Positions 7,843 to 16,605 of a DNA stretch of 64,000 nucleotides are shown in pieces. The notes under the pieces are model-generated. The model ran no database searches, was not told the origin of the DNA, and saw only the letters and a list, made by a program, of their open reading frames with translations. Numbering within the stretch: position 1 is the stretch's first letter; each line of letters starts with the position of its first letter. The position numbers and the translations under genes are program-made. The stretch comes from Allgaiera indica (GTDB taxonomy: Bacteria > Pseudomonadota > Alphaproteobacteria > Rhodobacterales > Rhodobacteraceae). The stretch covers positions 173,212 to 237,211 of the forward strand of contig NZ_FNOB01000003.1 in NCBI RefSeq assembly GCF_900106675.1, in the 5' to 3' direction.

Positions 7843-9276
7843 TCAGGCCCCCGGGCGCGCGGAACCGGGCGCGGGAAACCGGGCCCGGACGCACAGCCCC
7901 GGGCGCCCGTTTCCGGCGCCGGGGTTGTCGGTAAGATCAAGCCGCGCGCCGTGCAGCCGCATCACTGCCGCCACCAGGCTTAGCCCCAGCCCGCTCCCCT
8001 CGCCCTCGCGCGCGCGGTCCAGCCGCACGAAGCGCTGCAAGGCGCGGGCGCGGTCGGCGGCGGCGATGCCGGGGCCGTCATCGCAGACCGACAGCAGGAT
8101 CTCGCCGGTCGCGGCGTCCGCGATCCGCACCACGATGCGCGCGGGCGCCGAGCAATAGCGAAAGGCGTTCTCGATCAGGTTCGTCAGTGCCTGGGCCAGC
8201 ATGTCGCGATCGCCCAGGATCGGCGCGGGACCATCGGTTTCGAGCCCCAACTGGTGGCCGGCTTCCTCGGCCACCGGTTCGAGCATCTCGAACACGTCCG
8301 CCGCCAGCGCCGCCAGGTCCAGCTTCTGTATTTCGGGCCGGGCGCTGCCGCCTTCGAGCTGGGCGATGCGCAGGACGGCGTTGAAGGCGCGCACCAGGGT
8401 TTCGGTCTCGCTGACCGCGCGGGCGATCTCTTGCGCGGCGCCCGACGGCAGATCGTCGCGGCGCAGCAGCGGCTCTAGCCGGTTGCGCAGCCGCGTCAGG
8501 GGGGTGCGCAGATCATGGGCGACATCGTTCGACACCTGGCGCAGCCCCTCGATCGACAATTCCAGCTTGTCGAGCGTGACGTTCAGCGAACTGGCAATGC
8601 GGCCGATATCGTCGTCGCCGGCGTCCAGCGTCCGGCGGCTCAGGTCACCCTCGGCCGCGGCGTCGAGCACGGCGTTGATGCGGCCGATGCGTTCCTCGCT
8701 GCGCCGCGCCAGCAGTGCGGCCACCCCGATCGACAGCAGCAGCGCCGTGCCCAGCCCCCAGCCGATCGACTGCACCAGGACCTCGCGGCTGTCGTCGATC
8801 CAGACGGTATCGCGCCCCGCCACGATCCAGGATTTTCCGACCTTGATGCCATAGGCGGCGAAGCTGTGGTCGCGTTCGTCGGGCTCGGCGGACAGAAGCT
8901 TCATGTCGTGCCCGCCGCGCAGGATCTTCGGCCCGGTGAACGGGGTGGGGGGCGACATGTTGCCGGCGCGCTCTTGGCCATCGGGCCCGACGAAGAGATA
9001 AAGGCTGTAGTGGTCGTCGACCGCCGCCGTATAGCCGCCGATCCGCCGGCTGAGCGCGTCTGGGCCGTCCTGGCGCAGCGATTGCGCCAGCCCTTCGGCC
9101 AGCTGCCGCGCCTGATCCGCCAGGCGGCCGCGCAACTCCTCGGTCAGCACCGCGAAGGAAACCGCCCCCGCCAGCAGGATCGCGCAAGTGAAAACCACCG
9201 TCAGCCGCATCGCAAGGCGTAGTGCCGAGGACCGGCGGATCGCCTCGAACGGCGCGGGGCGGGGTGGCAGGGTCAT
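7843..9276 (-). CDS. Sensor histidine kinase (CusS/EnvZ-type)
   Basis: A 477-residue membrane kinase. Helix 1 is at about 24-45, a periplasmic sensor of some 120 residues follows, helix 2 at about 170-190, then HAMP. The phospho-acceptor is H254 in DVAHDLRTPL. The ATPase domain shows N-box LIENAF, G1 CDDGPGIA and G2 GSGLGLSL. ATG 9276 overlaps the response-regulator stop in an ATGA, so the two are co-translated. The periplasmic region resembles sensors of metal or envelope stress, but the stimulus is not evident. Downstream neighbours are unrelated; the divergent DedA-PAP2 gene at 10237 is the likeliest target. Confidence 0.92.
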   Translation of the reverse strand: MTLPPRPAPFEAIRRSSALRLAMRLTVVFTCAILLAGAVSFAVLTEELRGRLADQARQLAEGLAQSLRQDGPDALSRRIGGYTAAVDDHYSLYLFVGPDGQERAGNMSPPTPFTGPKILRGGHDMKLLSAEPDERDHSFAAYGIKVGKSWIVAGRDTVWIDDSREVLVQSIGWGLGTALLLSIGVAALLARRSEERIGRINAVLDAAAEGDLSRRTLDAGDDDIGRIASSLNVTLDKLELSIEGLRQVSNDVAHDLRTPLTRLRNRLEPLLRRDDLPSGAAQEIARAVSETETLVRAFNAVLRIAQLEGGSARPEIQKLDLAALAADVFEMLEPVAEEAGHQLGLETDGPAPILGDRDMLAQALTNLIENAFRYCSAPARIVVRIADAATGEILLSVCDDGPGIAAADRARALQRFVRLDRAREGEGSGLGLSLVAAVMRLHGARLDLTDNPGAGNGRPGLCVRARFPAPGSARPGA

Positions 9277-9950
9277 GACTTCAGGACATAACCGCTGCCG
9301 CGCAGCGTATGCAGCAATGGCTTGTCGAAGGGCTTGTCGATCTTGGCGCGCAGGCGGCTGATATGGGTCTCGACCACGCTGGTCTGGGGGTCGAAGTGGA
9401 AATCCCACACCGCTTCGAGCAACATGGTGCGGGTCTGGACCCGGCCCGCGCGGCGCATCAGATGTTCGAGCAGCCGGAATTCGCGCGGCTGCAGCTCGAT
9501 CTCTTGGTCGGCGCGGGTGACGCGGCGCGCCAGCAGATCCATGCGCAGATCGCCCACCGTCAGCGCCGTATCGGGGGCTTCCGAGACATGCGGCCGCCGA
9601 GCCAGCGCCGCCACCCGGGCCGACAGCTCGGCAAAGGCGAAAGGCTTTACAAGGTAGTCGTCCGCCCCCGCCTGAAGCCCATCGACCCGGTCGCTGACGC
9701 CATCGAGCGCGGTCAGCATCAAGACCGGCGCCCGGAAGCGCGCGGCCCGAAGCGCCTTGACCAGCGACAGACCGTCGAGCCCGGGCATCATGCGATCGGT
9801 GATCAGCAGGTCATAGGGTTGCATCGTGGCGCGCACCAGCGCGTCCTGACCATCACCGACCAGATCGACGCTGTGGCCCTCGGCGTTCAGCCCGTCGCGG
9901 ATATAGGCGGCGGTCTGGGGATCGTCCTCGGCCAGCAAGATCTTCATCAT
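9273..9950 (-). CDS. OmpR/PhoB-family response regulator
   Basis: A 225-residue receiver plus winged-helix regulator. The receiver acid pair is D9/D10, the phosphorylation site D52 (LLITDRMMPGLDG), and the switch Lys is in DYLVKPF. The C-terminal OmpR wing ends with LHTLRGSGYVLKS. AGGAGCGA precedes the tandem ATG start. It forms a two-gene operon with the kinase at 7843. The 286-bp gap to the divergent membrane-protein gene contains an inverted repeat (10071-10088) that may be its binding site. Confidence 0.93.
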   Translation of the reverse strand: MMKILLAEDDPQTAAYIRDGLNAEGHSVDLVGDGQDALVRATMQPYDLLITDRMMPGLDGLSLVKALRAARFRAPVLMLTALDGVSDRVDGLQAGADDYLVKPFAFAELSARVAALARRPHVSEAPDTALTVGDLRMDLLARRVTRADQEIELQPREFRLLEHLMRRAGRVQTRTMLLEAVWDFHFDPQTSVVETHISRLRAKIDKPFDKPLLHTLRGSGYVLKS

Positions 9951-10050
9951 TCGCTCCTGGCCCGATATGCCCTGGGCCTGCTCAATCTGCTTGCCCGCAG
10001 GGAAGGGTGCGGGTCAAGCCCCGCGCGGCCCCCGATATCGCCGAGGCGGC

Positions 10051-10088
10051 TTACCGGCGCATCGGGTGCGTCTTACGGATGCGTAAGA
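10051..10088. promoter_or_regulatory. Candidate response-regulator site upstream of DedA-PAP2 gene
   Basis: TCTTAC (10071-10076) and GTAAGA (10083-10088) form a six-base inverted repeat with a six-base spacer. A related CTTACC at 10050-10055 adds a direct-repeat partner. It lies between the divergent response regulator (start 9950) and the gene starting at 10237. OmpR-family regulators normally bind such repeats; this assignment is by position only. Confidence 0.4.
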
Positions 10089-10236
10089 AAGGGCGGCCGG
10101 GCCGGCGCGCGATGGGTGCGCGCCAGATCCGTCTGTCCTCTGCGCCCCGCCGGGCGTGTGGGGTTGAACCGCGGTGTGCGACGGATCATCTGTAGTCGCA
10201 GGCGATGGCCGCCCCTGCCTTGTTCACGGACCCTCG

Positions 10237-12354
10237 ATGCCCCATTCGCTTGATCAACTGCTTCCCTCGCTGCAATCACTGGGGGCGTGGTCCTACTGGA
10301 TCATCGGCCTGGGTTCGATGCTGGAGGCCTTCTTCCTGACCGGCGTTGTCGTTCCCGGCACGCTGGCGGTCGATGCCGCGGGGATCCTGGCGCAGCGCGG
10401 GTTCCTGAATGTGTTCGATCTGTTCTGGTTCGTCGCGATCGGGTCCATCCTGGGCGGAGAACTGGGCTATTGGACCGGGCGCTGGGGCAGCCGCAGGATC
10501 TTCACGCATTTCGATCCGGGCCGATCGCGCGCCTTCCGCCGCGCCCAGGACCTGTTCGAGCGCCGGGGCGGACTGGCGCTGGTGCTGGGGCGGCTGTTGG
10601 GGCCGGTGGCGGGCTTTGTGCCGCTGGCGGCGGCGGTGGCCGGCATGGCGCCGCGCCGGTTTCGTATCTGGAACGTGATCGGGGCGCTGCCCTATGCGGC
10701 GATCCACCTCAGCCTGGGCTATTTCTTCGGCGACATCTTTGCCCGGATCGGCCCTGCCGCCACGCGCCTTGCGCTGTTCGCGGCCGCCGCCGCCGCGATC
10801 CTGGCCGTGCTGGCCTACATGGTCGTGCGGATCGAGCGCCACCTGCCGTCGCTTCTGTCCGTGGCCGCGGCCTATCTGGAGGCGCTGGCGCAGCTGGCGC
10901 CGGTTCAGGCCTGGCGGGGGCGCCACCCACGGCTGGCCGCTTTCCTGGCGCGTCGGCTGGACCGAGGGCAGTTTCTTGGCCTGCCGGCGACGTTGATCGC
11001 GCTGGCCTTCGGCTATGTCTTGCTGATCTATCTGGGGTCGGTGCTGGATTTCCTGATGGCGGCGCCGATCGTTCAGGCGGACAAGAACATCGCCGCCCTG
11101 ATGCATGTCTTCCGCAATCCGCTGCTGATCCGGCTGGCGGCGATCGTCACCGCCTTCGGCATCTGGCAAAGCGTCAGCCTGGTCCTGGTCGCCGCGCTGG
11201 CGACATTGCTGCTGGCGCGGCGTGGGCCGCTGGCGGCGGGGCTGGCCGCGGCGGTGGCGGGCAATGTGGTGTCGGTGGCGGTGCTGAAGCTTGCCTTCCA
11301 CCGCACGCGGCCCGAATTCGCCTATTTCGTCGAAGGTACCAACAGCTTTCCCAGCGGCCATGCAGCGATCTCGGTCGCGCTTTACGGGATGCTGGCCTAT
11401 ATCGCCTGGCGCCTGCGCCTGCTGGGGCCGATCACGGCTGCCCTGCTGGCGCTGCTGGCGGCCTTTCTGATCGGGCTGAGCCGGCTTTATCTGATCGAGC
11501 ATTACCTCAGCGACGTGCTGAACGGCTATCTGGTGGGGGCGATGTGGCTGCTGATCGGCATTTCGGTCGCCGAATGGCTGCAGACCCGGGCCGAGGCCGC
11601 CGGCGCCGCGCCGCCGGGCCGGGCGGAGCGCGCCGCGAAATCCCCGCGCCGCTGGCTTGCACCGGGGATGTGGGCGCTGGCACTGCTGGGAAGCCTGTGG
11701 GTGTCGGCCAGCTACCACAAGGCGCTGACCCCGCCGCTGGCGCCGGAAAAGATCGCGACCGTCAGTGATCTGCCGGGGTTCTTCGCGGCCACCGGCGCGC
11801 CTGGACGGATCGACAGTATCGACGGCTCGCCCCTCGCGCCGGTCAACCTGATCCTCGTGGCCCGCGACCGCGACGCGCTGCAGCGGGCGCTGGCCGCGGC
11901 CCGCTATGCGCCCACCGAACCCGCGACTCTGTCCTCGATCCTGAGCGCCGCCATGGCCGAGGCGACGGGCAAACCCGATCCGCGCGCGCCCGCGATGCCC
12001 GCCTTCTGGAACTCGATCCCCAGCGCCATGACCTATGTCGCGCAGGTCCCGCCCGCGGGGCCGCAGGCCAGGGCCGGGTTGCGCCACCTGCTGCGGGTCT
12101 GGCCCACGCGGTGGCGCGATGCCCAGGGGCGGCAGATCTTCGTCGCCACCGCAAGTTTCGACGACGCCCAGATTTGGGAGGCATCCGAGCAGATGGATCC
12201 GCACACCGACCGGGATCGCGACGCGCTGGTCGCGGCGTTGCGCGCGGCGGGGCAGGTCGAAAGCGCCGAACCGGCGCCGCTGCCGAAAGCCGACGGCAGC
12301 CTGCGCGGCCATTGGCAATCGGACGGCGTCGCGACGGTCCTGATCCTGCGCTAA
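10237..12354 (+). CDS. DedA-PAP2-LssY C-terminal fusion membrane protein
   Basis: A 705-residue three-part protein. Residues about 15-200 form a DedA/SNARE-associated domain (FLTGVVVPGTLAVDAAG). Residues about 250-460 are a PAP2 lipid phosphatase with all three motifs: K351 to R358-P359 (KLAFHRTRP), PSGH at 372-375 and SRLYLIEHYLSD with H422 and D426. The last 170 residues resemble the LssY C-terminal domain. DedA proteins move undecaprenyl phosphate or other polyprenyl/phospholipids and PAP2 enzymes remove phosphate from lipid diphosphates, so a role in lipid-carrier recycling or lipid A modification is likely. ATG 10237 is chosen as the first start giving the DedA N-terminus; the Shine-Dalgarno sequence is weak. 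Confidence 0.87.
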   Translation: MPHSLDQLLPSLQSLGAWSYWIIGLGSMLEAFFLTGVVVPGTLAVDAAGILAQRGFLNVFDLFWFVAIGSILGGELGYWTGRWGSRRIFTHFDPGRSRAFRRAQDLFERRGGLALVLGRLLGPVAGFVPLAAAVAGMAPRRFRIWNVIGALPYAAIHLSLGYFFGDIFARIGPAATRLALFAAAAAAILAVLAYMVVRIERHLPSLLSVAAAYLEALAQLAPVQAWRGRHPRLAAFLARRLDRGQFLGLPATLIALAFGYVLLIYLGSVLDFLMAAPIVQADKNIAALMHVFRNPLLIRLAAIVTAFGIWQSVSLVLVAALATLLLARRGPLAAGLAAAVAGNVVSVAVLKLAFHRTRPEFAYFVEGTNSFPSGHAAISVALYGMLAYIAWRLRLLGPITAALLALLAAFLIGLSRLYLIEHYLSDVLNGYLVGAMWLLIGISVAEWLQTRAEAAGAAPPGRAERAAKSPRRWLAPGMWALALLGSLWVSASYHKALTPPLAPEKIATVSDLPGFFAATGAPGRIDSIDGSPLAPVNLILVARDRDALQRALAAARYAPTEPATLSSILSAAMAEATGKPDPRAPAMPAFWNSIPSAMTYVAQVPPAGPQARAGLRHLLRVWPTRWRDAQGRQIFVATASFDDAQIWEASEQMDPHTDRDRDALVAALRAAGQVESAEPAPLPKADGSLRGHWQSDGVATVLILR

Positions 12355-12400
12355 AGCCGTGGCACGCGCCGGGGCCGTGGCCGGGGTGGGTGCGGTCGCT

Positions 12401-12412
12401 TACCGATCGGTA
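12401..12412. promoter_or_regulatory. TetR-type palindrome upstream of COG4705-like gene
   Basis: TACCGATCGGTA is a perfect 12-base palindrome about 90 bp upstream of ATG 12498. The identical sequence occurs at 24185-24196 in front of the DUF1348-tetR genes, where its role as an operator is plausible from position. A shared regulator is therefore possible. Confidence 0.5.
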
Positions 12413-12497
12413 TGGCGCCGGAAAGGGGCGTGACAATCCCCGTGGGCATCTTCGCGGGCACGGCCAGAAGCCGAGCGCAGAGATGGAGCAAGACAAC

Positions 12498-13283
12498 ATG
12501 ACCGCCACGACCCGCCCCGACCGGATCCCCAACCGCGTGCCGCAGGTCACCTGGGATTTCTGGGTGATCAAGCTTCTGGCCGTGACCGTGGGCGAAACCG
12601 CCGCGGATTTCCTGAGCCAGACCCTGGGCCTGGGCCTGCCGCTGACCTCGCTGCTGATGAGCGCCGTCCTGGTGCTGTCGCTGATCTGGCAGTTCCGCCA
12701 GAAAGCCTATGTGCCGATGGTCTACTGGACCGCCGTGGTGTTGATCAGCATCGTCGGCACGCTGATTTCGGACAATCTGGTTGATAACCTGGGCTTTCCG
12801 CTGTCCTTCACCACCCCGGTCTTCGCCGCCGCGTTGGCGGCCACCTTCATCGCCTGGTACGCGGTAGAGCGGACGCTGTCGATCCACGCCATCTTCACCT
12901 TCCGGCGCGAGGCCTTCTACTGGCTCGCGATCCTGTTCACCTTCGCGTTGGGCACCTCGGCGGGGGATCAGCTTTCGGAAGGGCTGGGGCTGGGCTACCT
13001 GACCGCGGGCGCCGTCTATGGTGCGGTGATCGCGGTGATCGCGGGGGCTTTCTATGCCGGGTGGATGAACGGGGTCCTGGCCTTCTGGCTGGCCTATATC
13101 CTGACCCGGCCGATGGGGGCCTCGTTCGGCGATTACCTGTCGCAGCCGTTGGCCGACGGCGGGCTGGGCCTGGGCACGGTGGGCACCAGCGCGCTGTTCC
13201 TGACCGCGATCGCGGCGACGGTGGTCTACATGAGCCTAAGCCACGACGGTGAGGAAGCCGCGCAGTCCTCGCCGCGGGGCTGA
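12498..13283 (+). CDS. COG4705-like membrane-anchored protein, copy 1
   Basis: A 261-residue multi-helix membrane protein of unknown function. It carries three spaced motifs with acidic residues inside or next to helices: VGETAADFLSQ, GTSAGDQLSEGLGLGYL and TRPMGASFGDYLSQP. The same three motifs, similarly spaced, occur in the next gene, so the two are tandem paralogues. The motifs (conserved Glu and Asp in membrane segments) suggest a metal- or proton-linked role, but this is only a guess. ATG 12498 follows GGAGCA; an in-frame ATG at 12483 is also possible. Confidence 0.8.
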   Translation: MTATTRPDRIPNRVPQVTWDFWVIKLLAVTVGETAADFLSQTLGLGLPLTSLLMSAVLVLSLIWQFRQKAYVPMVYWTAVVLISIVGTLISDNLVDNLGFPLSFTTPVFAAALAATFIAWYAVERTLSIHAIFTFRREAFYWLAILFTFALGTSAGDQLSEGLGLGYLTAGAVYGAVIAVIAGAFYAGWMNGVLAFWLAYILTRPMGASFGDYLSQPLADGGLGLGTVGTSALFLTAIAATVVYMSLSHDGEEAAQSSPRG

Positions 13284-13520
13284 GGCGGACCGCGCGGCGG
13301 CCCGGCACGGCCGCGCCGCCGCGCCGGGCTGCCGCCCAAGAAACCCGCACACACGCCGCCTTGACGACTTCGTCAGCTCACGCCCTCTTCATCGCCCGAG
13401 CGCGGAAAAGCCGTTAGGCAGGGTCCCGCGCCCAGCACCCCACCCCGGGGGCCGCCCGCTGCCCCGCGCGACCCGCGGGGCATGGCGCGCATGGGGACAG
13501 GAAGCAGACGAAAGCCCGCC

Positions 13521-14318
13521 ATGACCGATACCGCGCTTGCCGCCCTATCCGCGGCCCCGCCGCACCGCAGCCCGGCCTCGAAGGTGCCCCAGGTGGCGCT
13601 GATCTTCTGGGTCGTGAAGATCCTCACCACCGGGATGGGCGAGACGACCTCGGATTTCCTGGCCCATCACATCTATCCGCCGATTGCCGTCATCATCGGC
13701 TTTCTCGGGCTGATTGCCGCGCTGGCGCTGCAACTGGCCGCGCCGCGCTACAACGCCTGGATCTACTGGCTGGCGGTGGTGATGGTCAGCATCTTCGGCA
13801 CCATGGCCGCCGATGTGCTGCATGTGGGGCTTGGCATTCCCTATGTCGTGTCGACCACGTCCTTCGCGATCTCGCTGGCATTGATCCTGTGGCTTTGGCA
13901 CCGGGTCGAGGGCACGTTGGCGATTCATTCGATCCATTCGCGCCGGCGAGAGCTGTTCTACTGGGCGACGGTGCTGGCCACCTTCGCGCTGGGCACCGCG
14001 GCGGGCGACATGACGGCGACCAGCCTGGGCCTTGGCTATCTTGATTCGGGGGTGATGTTCACCGGCATCTTCATGCTGCCCGCGCTGGCCTATTGGCGGC
14101 TTGGCCTGCCCGAAGTGCCCGCCTTCTGGTTCGCCTATATCGTGACCCGGCCGCTGGGGGCCTCGTTCTCGGACTGGATGGGCGTGAACCACGCGCGCGG
14201 CGGCCTGGCCTGGGGGACAGGGCCGGTCAGCCTGACGCTGGCGGCGCTGATCGTGCTGTGCGTGGGCTATCTTGCGGTCAGCCGCTGCGATGTCGAGCCC
14301 GAGCCCGAACGTAAGTGA
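13521..14318 (+). CDS. COG4705-like membrane-anchored protein, copy 2
   Basis: A 265-residue paralogue of the preceding gene, with matching motifs MGETTSDFLAHH, GTAAGDMTATSLGLGYL and TRPLGASFSDWMG. Seven or eight helices can be picked out. The two copies are separated by 237 bp and run in the same direction, so they may be expressed together or from separate promoters. The stop codon is 21 bp from the stop of the convergent histidine kinase at 14340. Function is unknown; proteins of this family are often found in pairs, which would suit a heterodimer. Confidence 0.8.
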   Translation: MTDTALAALSAAPPHRSPASKVPQVALIFWVVKILTTGMGETTSDFLAHHIYPPIAVIIGFLGLIAALALQLAAPRYNAWIYWLAVVMVSIFGTMAADVLHVGLGIPYVVSTTSFAISLALILWLWHRVEGTLAIHSIHSRRRELFYWATVLATFALGTAAGDMTATSLGLGYLDSGVMFTGIFMLPALAYWRLGLPEVPAFWFAYIVTRPLGASFSDWMGVNHARGGLAWGTGPVSLTLAALIVLCVGYLAVSRCDVEPEPERK

Positions 14319-14339
14319 CGGCGATGGCAGGGGCGGTGT

Positions 14340-15866
14340 TCAGGCCTCACCCGTCAGCAGGCCCTGGCCCGAGCGGGGGTGCAGATGCACCCTTGCGTGG
14401 TGGCCATCCTCGGCCATGACGAATTCCACCTCCGCGCCGATCTGATCGAGGGCCTGGCGTACGATCGCCAGGCCCAGCCCCGTGCCGTCGTCGCGGTTGG
14501 CGCCCTTGGCGAACTTCTGGAACAGCCGCGCGCGCAGGCTGTCGGGAATGCCGGTTCCCCCGTCGCGGATATCGATGGTATCCGGCGTCGTGTGCAGCTC
14601 GACCGTGCCGCCCGGCGGCGTTGCCTGAAGTGCGTTCTCGACCAGATTGCGCAACACCACCGCCAGCACCAGCCCGTCGGAGACCTCGCCATCGGGGCCG
14701 GGAATCAGCCGCAGGGTGACCTGGCGCGCCTCGGCGAAGAAGGCCAGTTCGGTGACCACCGACCGCGCGACATTGCCGGTGCGCGCGGGGGTGCCGCCGG
14801 CCTCGGTCTGGCCGACGCGGGCCAGTTCCAGCAATTGCCGCACCGCGCGATCGGTGCGGGTGACGGAGCGTTCCATCACCTCCAGCGCATGGCGGCGGGT
14901 GTCCTCGTCCTCGGCTCGCAGGGCAATCTGCGCCTGCATCTTCAGCCCGGCAAGCGGGGTTTTCAGCTCATGCGCGGCGAAGGCGATGAAGTCGCGCTCA
15001 TGCTCGCGATGGGCGCGCACCCTGGCCAGCAGCGCATCGAGCGCGCGGCGCACGGGCAGGATCTCTCGCGAGGTAGGGCCGTCGGGCAGGGGCGACAGAT
15101 CGCTCGCGCCGCGTGCCCTGAGCCCCGCCGCGAGATGATCGAGCGGCGCAAGACCCCGGGCGGTGGCGAACCAGATCAGCAGCGCCAGCACCGGCAGCAC
15201 CACGGCCGCGGGCATCAGCACGCTGCGAATCACCGCCTGCACCAGCCCCTCGCGCACGGCGATGGAATCGCCCACGCTGACGCGTAGTCCCAGCCGCTGG
15301 TTCACCGCCGTGTAGACGCGCCATTTCTCGCCGTCGATCATCCGCTCGGAAAAGCCGGTCTGTCCCGGGCTGGACATCGCCTCGACCGGTGCGGCCCCGG
15401 ACTGGCCTACGAGAAGGCCCTGCAATGTCCAGATCTGGCAGGACAATTCCCGCTTGTAGTCTGACGAAGGCGGCATCGGAACGGCGACCGGCCGGCCCTG
15501 GGGGTCCAGCTTGATGCGATGGTCGGATAACAGCGAAGAGACCATCCGCGCGGCCTCGACCAGCCGCGCATCCAGGACCCGTTCGACCTGGGCGCGGGTC
15601 GAGCGATCGATCACCACGATGGCCGAAACCCAGACCAGCAGGGTCGCGGTGACCAGGATCAGGAAAAGGCGGAGGCGGATGGAGATGCGGGCGACCCCGG
15701 CGCGGGCACGCGGTAGCCGATGCCGCGCACGGTTTCGATGAAGGACCGGCCAAGCTTGGCACGGAGATGATGAACATGCACCTCGACGGCATTGCTTTCG
15801 ATCTCGTCGTCCCAGCCGTAAAGCCGGTCTTCGAGGTCGCGCTTCGACAGGATGCGGCCGGGCCAT
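14340..15866 (-). CDS. Sensor histidine kinase (QseC/PmrB-like); start uncertain
   Basis: The conserved protein begins at about 15698 with ARISIRLRLFLILVTATLL (first helix) and runs to 14340. It has a periplasmic sensor, a second helix, HisKA with phospho-acceptor His in FAAHELKTPLAG, N-box LVENAL, G1 DGGTGIP and G2 GTGLGLAIV. This is the QseC/TctE kinase type. No ATG, GTG or TTG lies in frame between ATG 15866 and the first helix, so either translation starts at 15866, overlapping the response regulator by about 200 bp, or a rare codon is used; a CTG at 15664-15662 overlaps the regulator's stop as CTGA. The coordinates give the longest open frame. Confidence 0.82.
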   Translation of the reverse strand: MARPHPVEARPRRPALRLGRRDRKQCRRGACSSSPCQAWPVLHRNRARHRLPRARAGVARISIRLRLFLILVTATLLVWVSAIVVIDRSTRAQVERVLDARLVEAARMVSSLLSDHRIKLDPQGRPVAVPMPPSSDYKRELSCQIWTLQGLLVGQSGAAPVEAMSSPGQTGFSERMIDGEKWRVYTAVNQRLGLRVSVGDSIAVREGLVQAVIRSVLMPAAVVLPVLALLIWFATARGLAPLDHLAAGLRARGASDLSPLPDGPTSREILPVRRALDALLARVRAHREHERDFIAFAAHELKTPLAGLKMQAQIALRAEDEDTRRHALEVMERSVTRTDRAVRQLLELARVGQTEAGGTPARTGNVARSVVTELAFFAEARQVTLRLIPGPDGEVSDGLVLAVVLRNLVENALQATPPGGTVELHTTPDTIDIRDGGTGIPDSLRARLFQKFAKGANRDDGTGLGLAIVRQALDQIGAEVEFVMAEDGHHARVHLHPRSGQGLLTGEA

Positions 15867-16354
15867 TCGACCAAGGCGTGCAGCAGCGCGAATTCACGCC
15901 GCGACAGGCTCAGCGGCACCTCGGCCAGCTGCGCCCGCCGCCCCGAGGGATCGAGCCGCAACGCGCCATATTCGATCCACTGCGCCGAGCGCCCCTGACC
16001 GCGCCGGATCAGCACCCGCAGCCGGGCGGCCAGTTCATCCAGGTCGAAGGGCTTGCCCATGTAATCGTCGGCGCCCGCGTCCAGCCCGGCGACCCGCTCG
16101 CGCGTCTGGTCGCGGGCGGTCAGCACCAGCACCGGCACCTGTGCGCCCTTGCGGCGCAGATCCTGCAGCAGCGTCAGCCCCGATCCGTCGGGCAGCATCA
16201 GATCCAGCACCATCGCCGCATAGGGCGCGGTTTCCAGCGCCGCGCGCGCGTCTTCGACGCCACTGACATGATCGGGCGTGAACCCCGCCAGTCGAAGCCC
16301 CACGCGCAGGCCGTCGGCCAACACCTCGTCGTCCTCGACCACAAGAATCCGCAT
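15659..16354 (-). CDS. OmpR-family response regulator (QseB/PmrA-like)
   Basis: A 231-residue regulator with receiver acids D8/D9, phospho-acceptor D51 (VLDLMLPDG), Lys in DYMGKPFD, and a winged-helix domain ending FIETVRGIGYRVP. A Pro/Ser-rich tail of some 12 residues follows. GGAGA sits before ATG 16354. A perfect CTTAAG-N5-CTTAAG site, the PmrA/QseB-box arrangement, lies 54-70 bp upstream, so autoregulation is likely. PmrA/QseB systems adjust the outer surface in response to metals or peptides, in line with the neighbouring L,D-transpeptidase and membrane-lipid proteins. Confidence 0.92.
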   Translation of the reverse strand: MRILVVEDDEVLADGLRVGLRLAGFTPDHVSGVEDARAALETAPYAAMVLDLMLPDGSGLTLLQDLRRKGAQVPVLVLTARDQTRERVAGLDAGADDYMGKPFDLDELAARLRVLIRRGQGRSAQWIEYGALRLDPSGRRAQLAEVPLSLSRREFALLHALVEWPGRILSKRDLEDRLYGWDDEIESNAVEVHVHHLRAKLGRSFIETVRGIGYRVPAPGSPASPSASAFS

Positions 16355-16407
16355 TGCGTCTCCGTCTCGCACGGGCGTTACCTCCGGCGCCGAATGTGCC
16401 GGTCAAG

Positions 16408-16424
16408 CTTAAGACTGTCTTAAG
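16408..16424. promoter_or_regulatory. PmrA/QseB-type box
   Basis: CTTAAGACTGTCTTAAG is both a direct repeat CTTAAG-N5-CTTAAG and a perfect 17-base palindrome around one central base. The spacing matches the PmrA box of enterobacteria (established knowledge). It lies between the divergent PmrA/QseB-like regulator (start 16354) and the L,D-transpeptidase gene (start 16606), so it could serve both. Confidence 0.7.
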
Positions 16425-16605
16425 AATCGAAAGCAAAAGTGCAAGCGCTGATGACCTAGGCGCGCCCGGGCCGCGGGCGCCATACGGGCCGGCATGGGCC
16501 GGTCCCTTCCACCAAGCAGGGGATCGCGACGACCGGGGCCAGGGGCTGGGGACCGAAGCCGATGGCGGCGCCTCCCGCAGAAGAAAGACGAAGAAAGGAC
16601 CCCGG

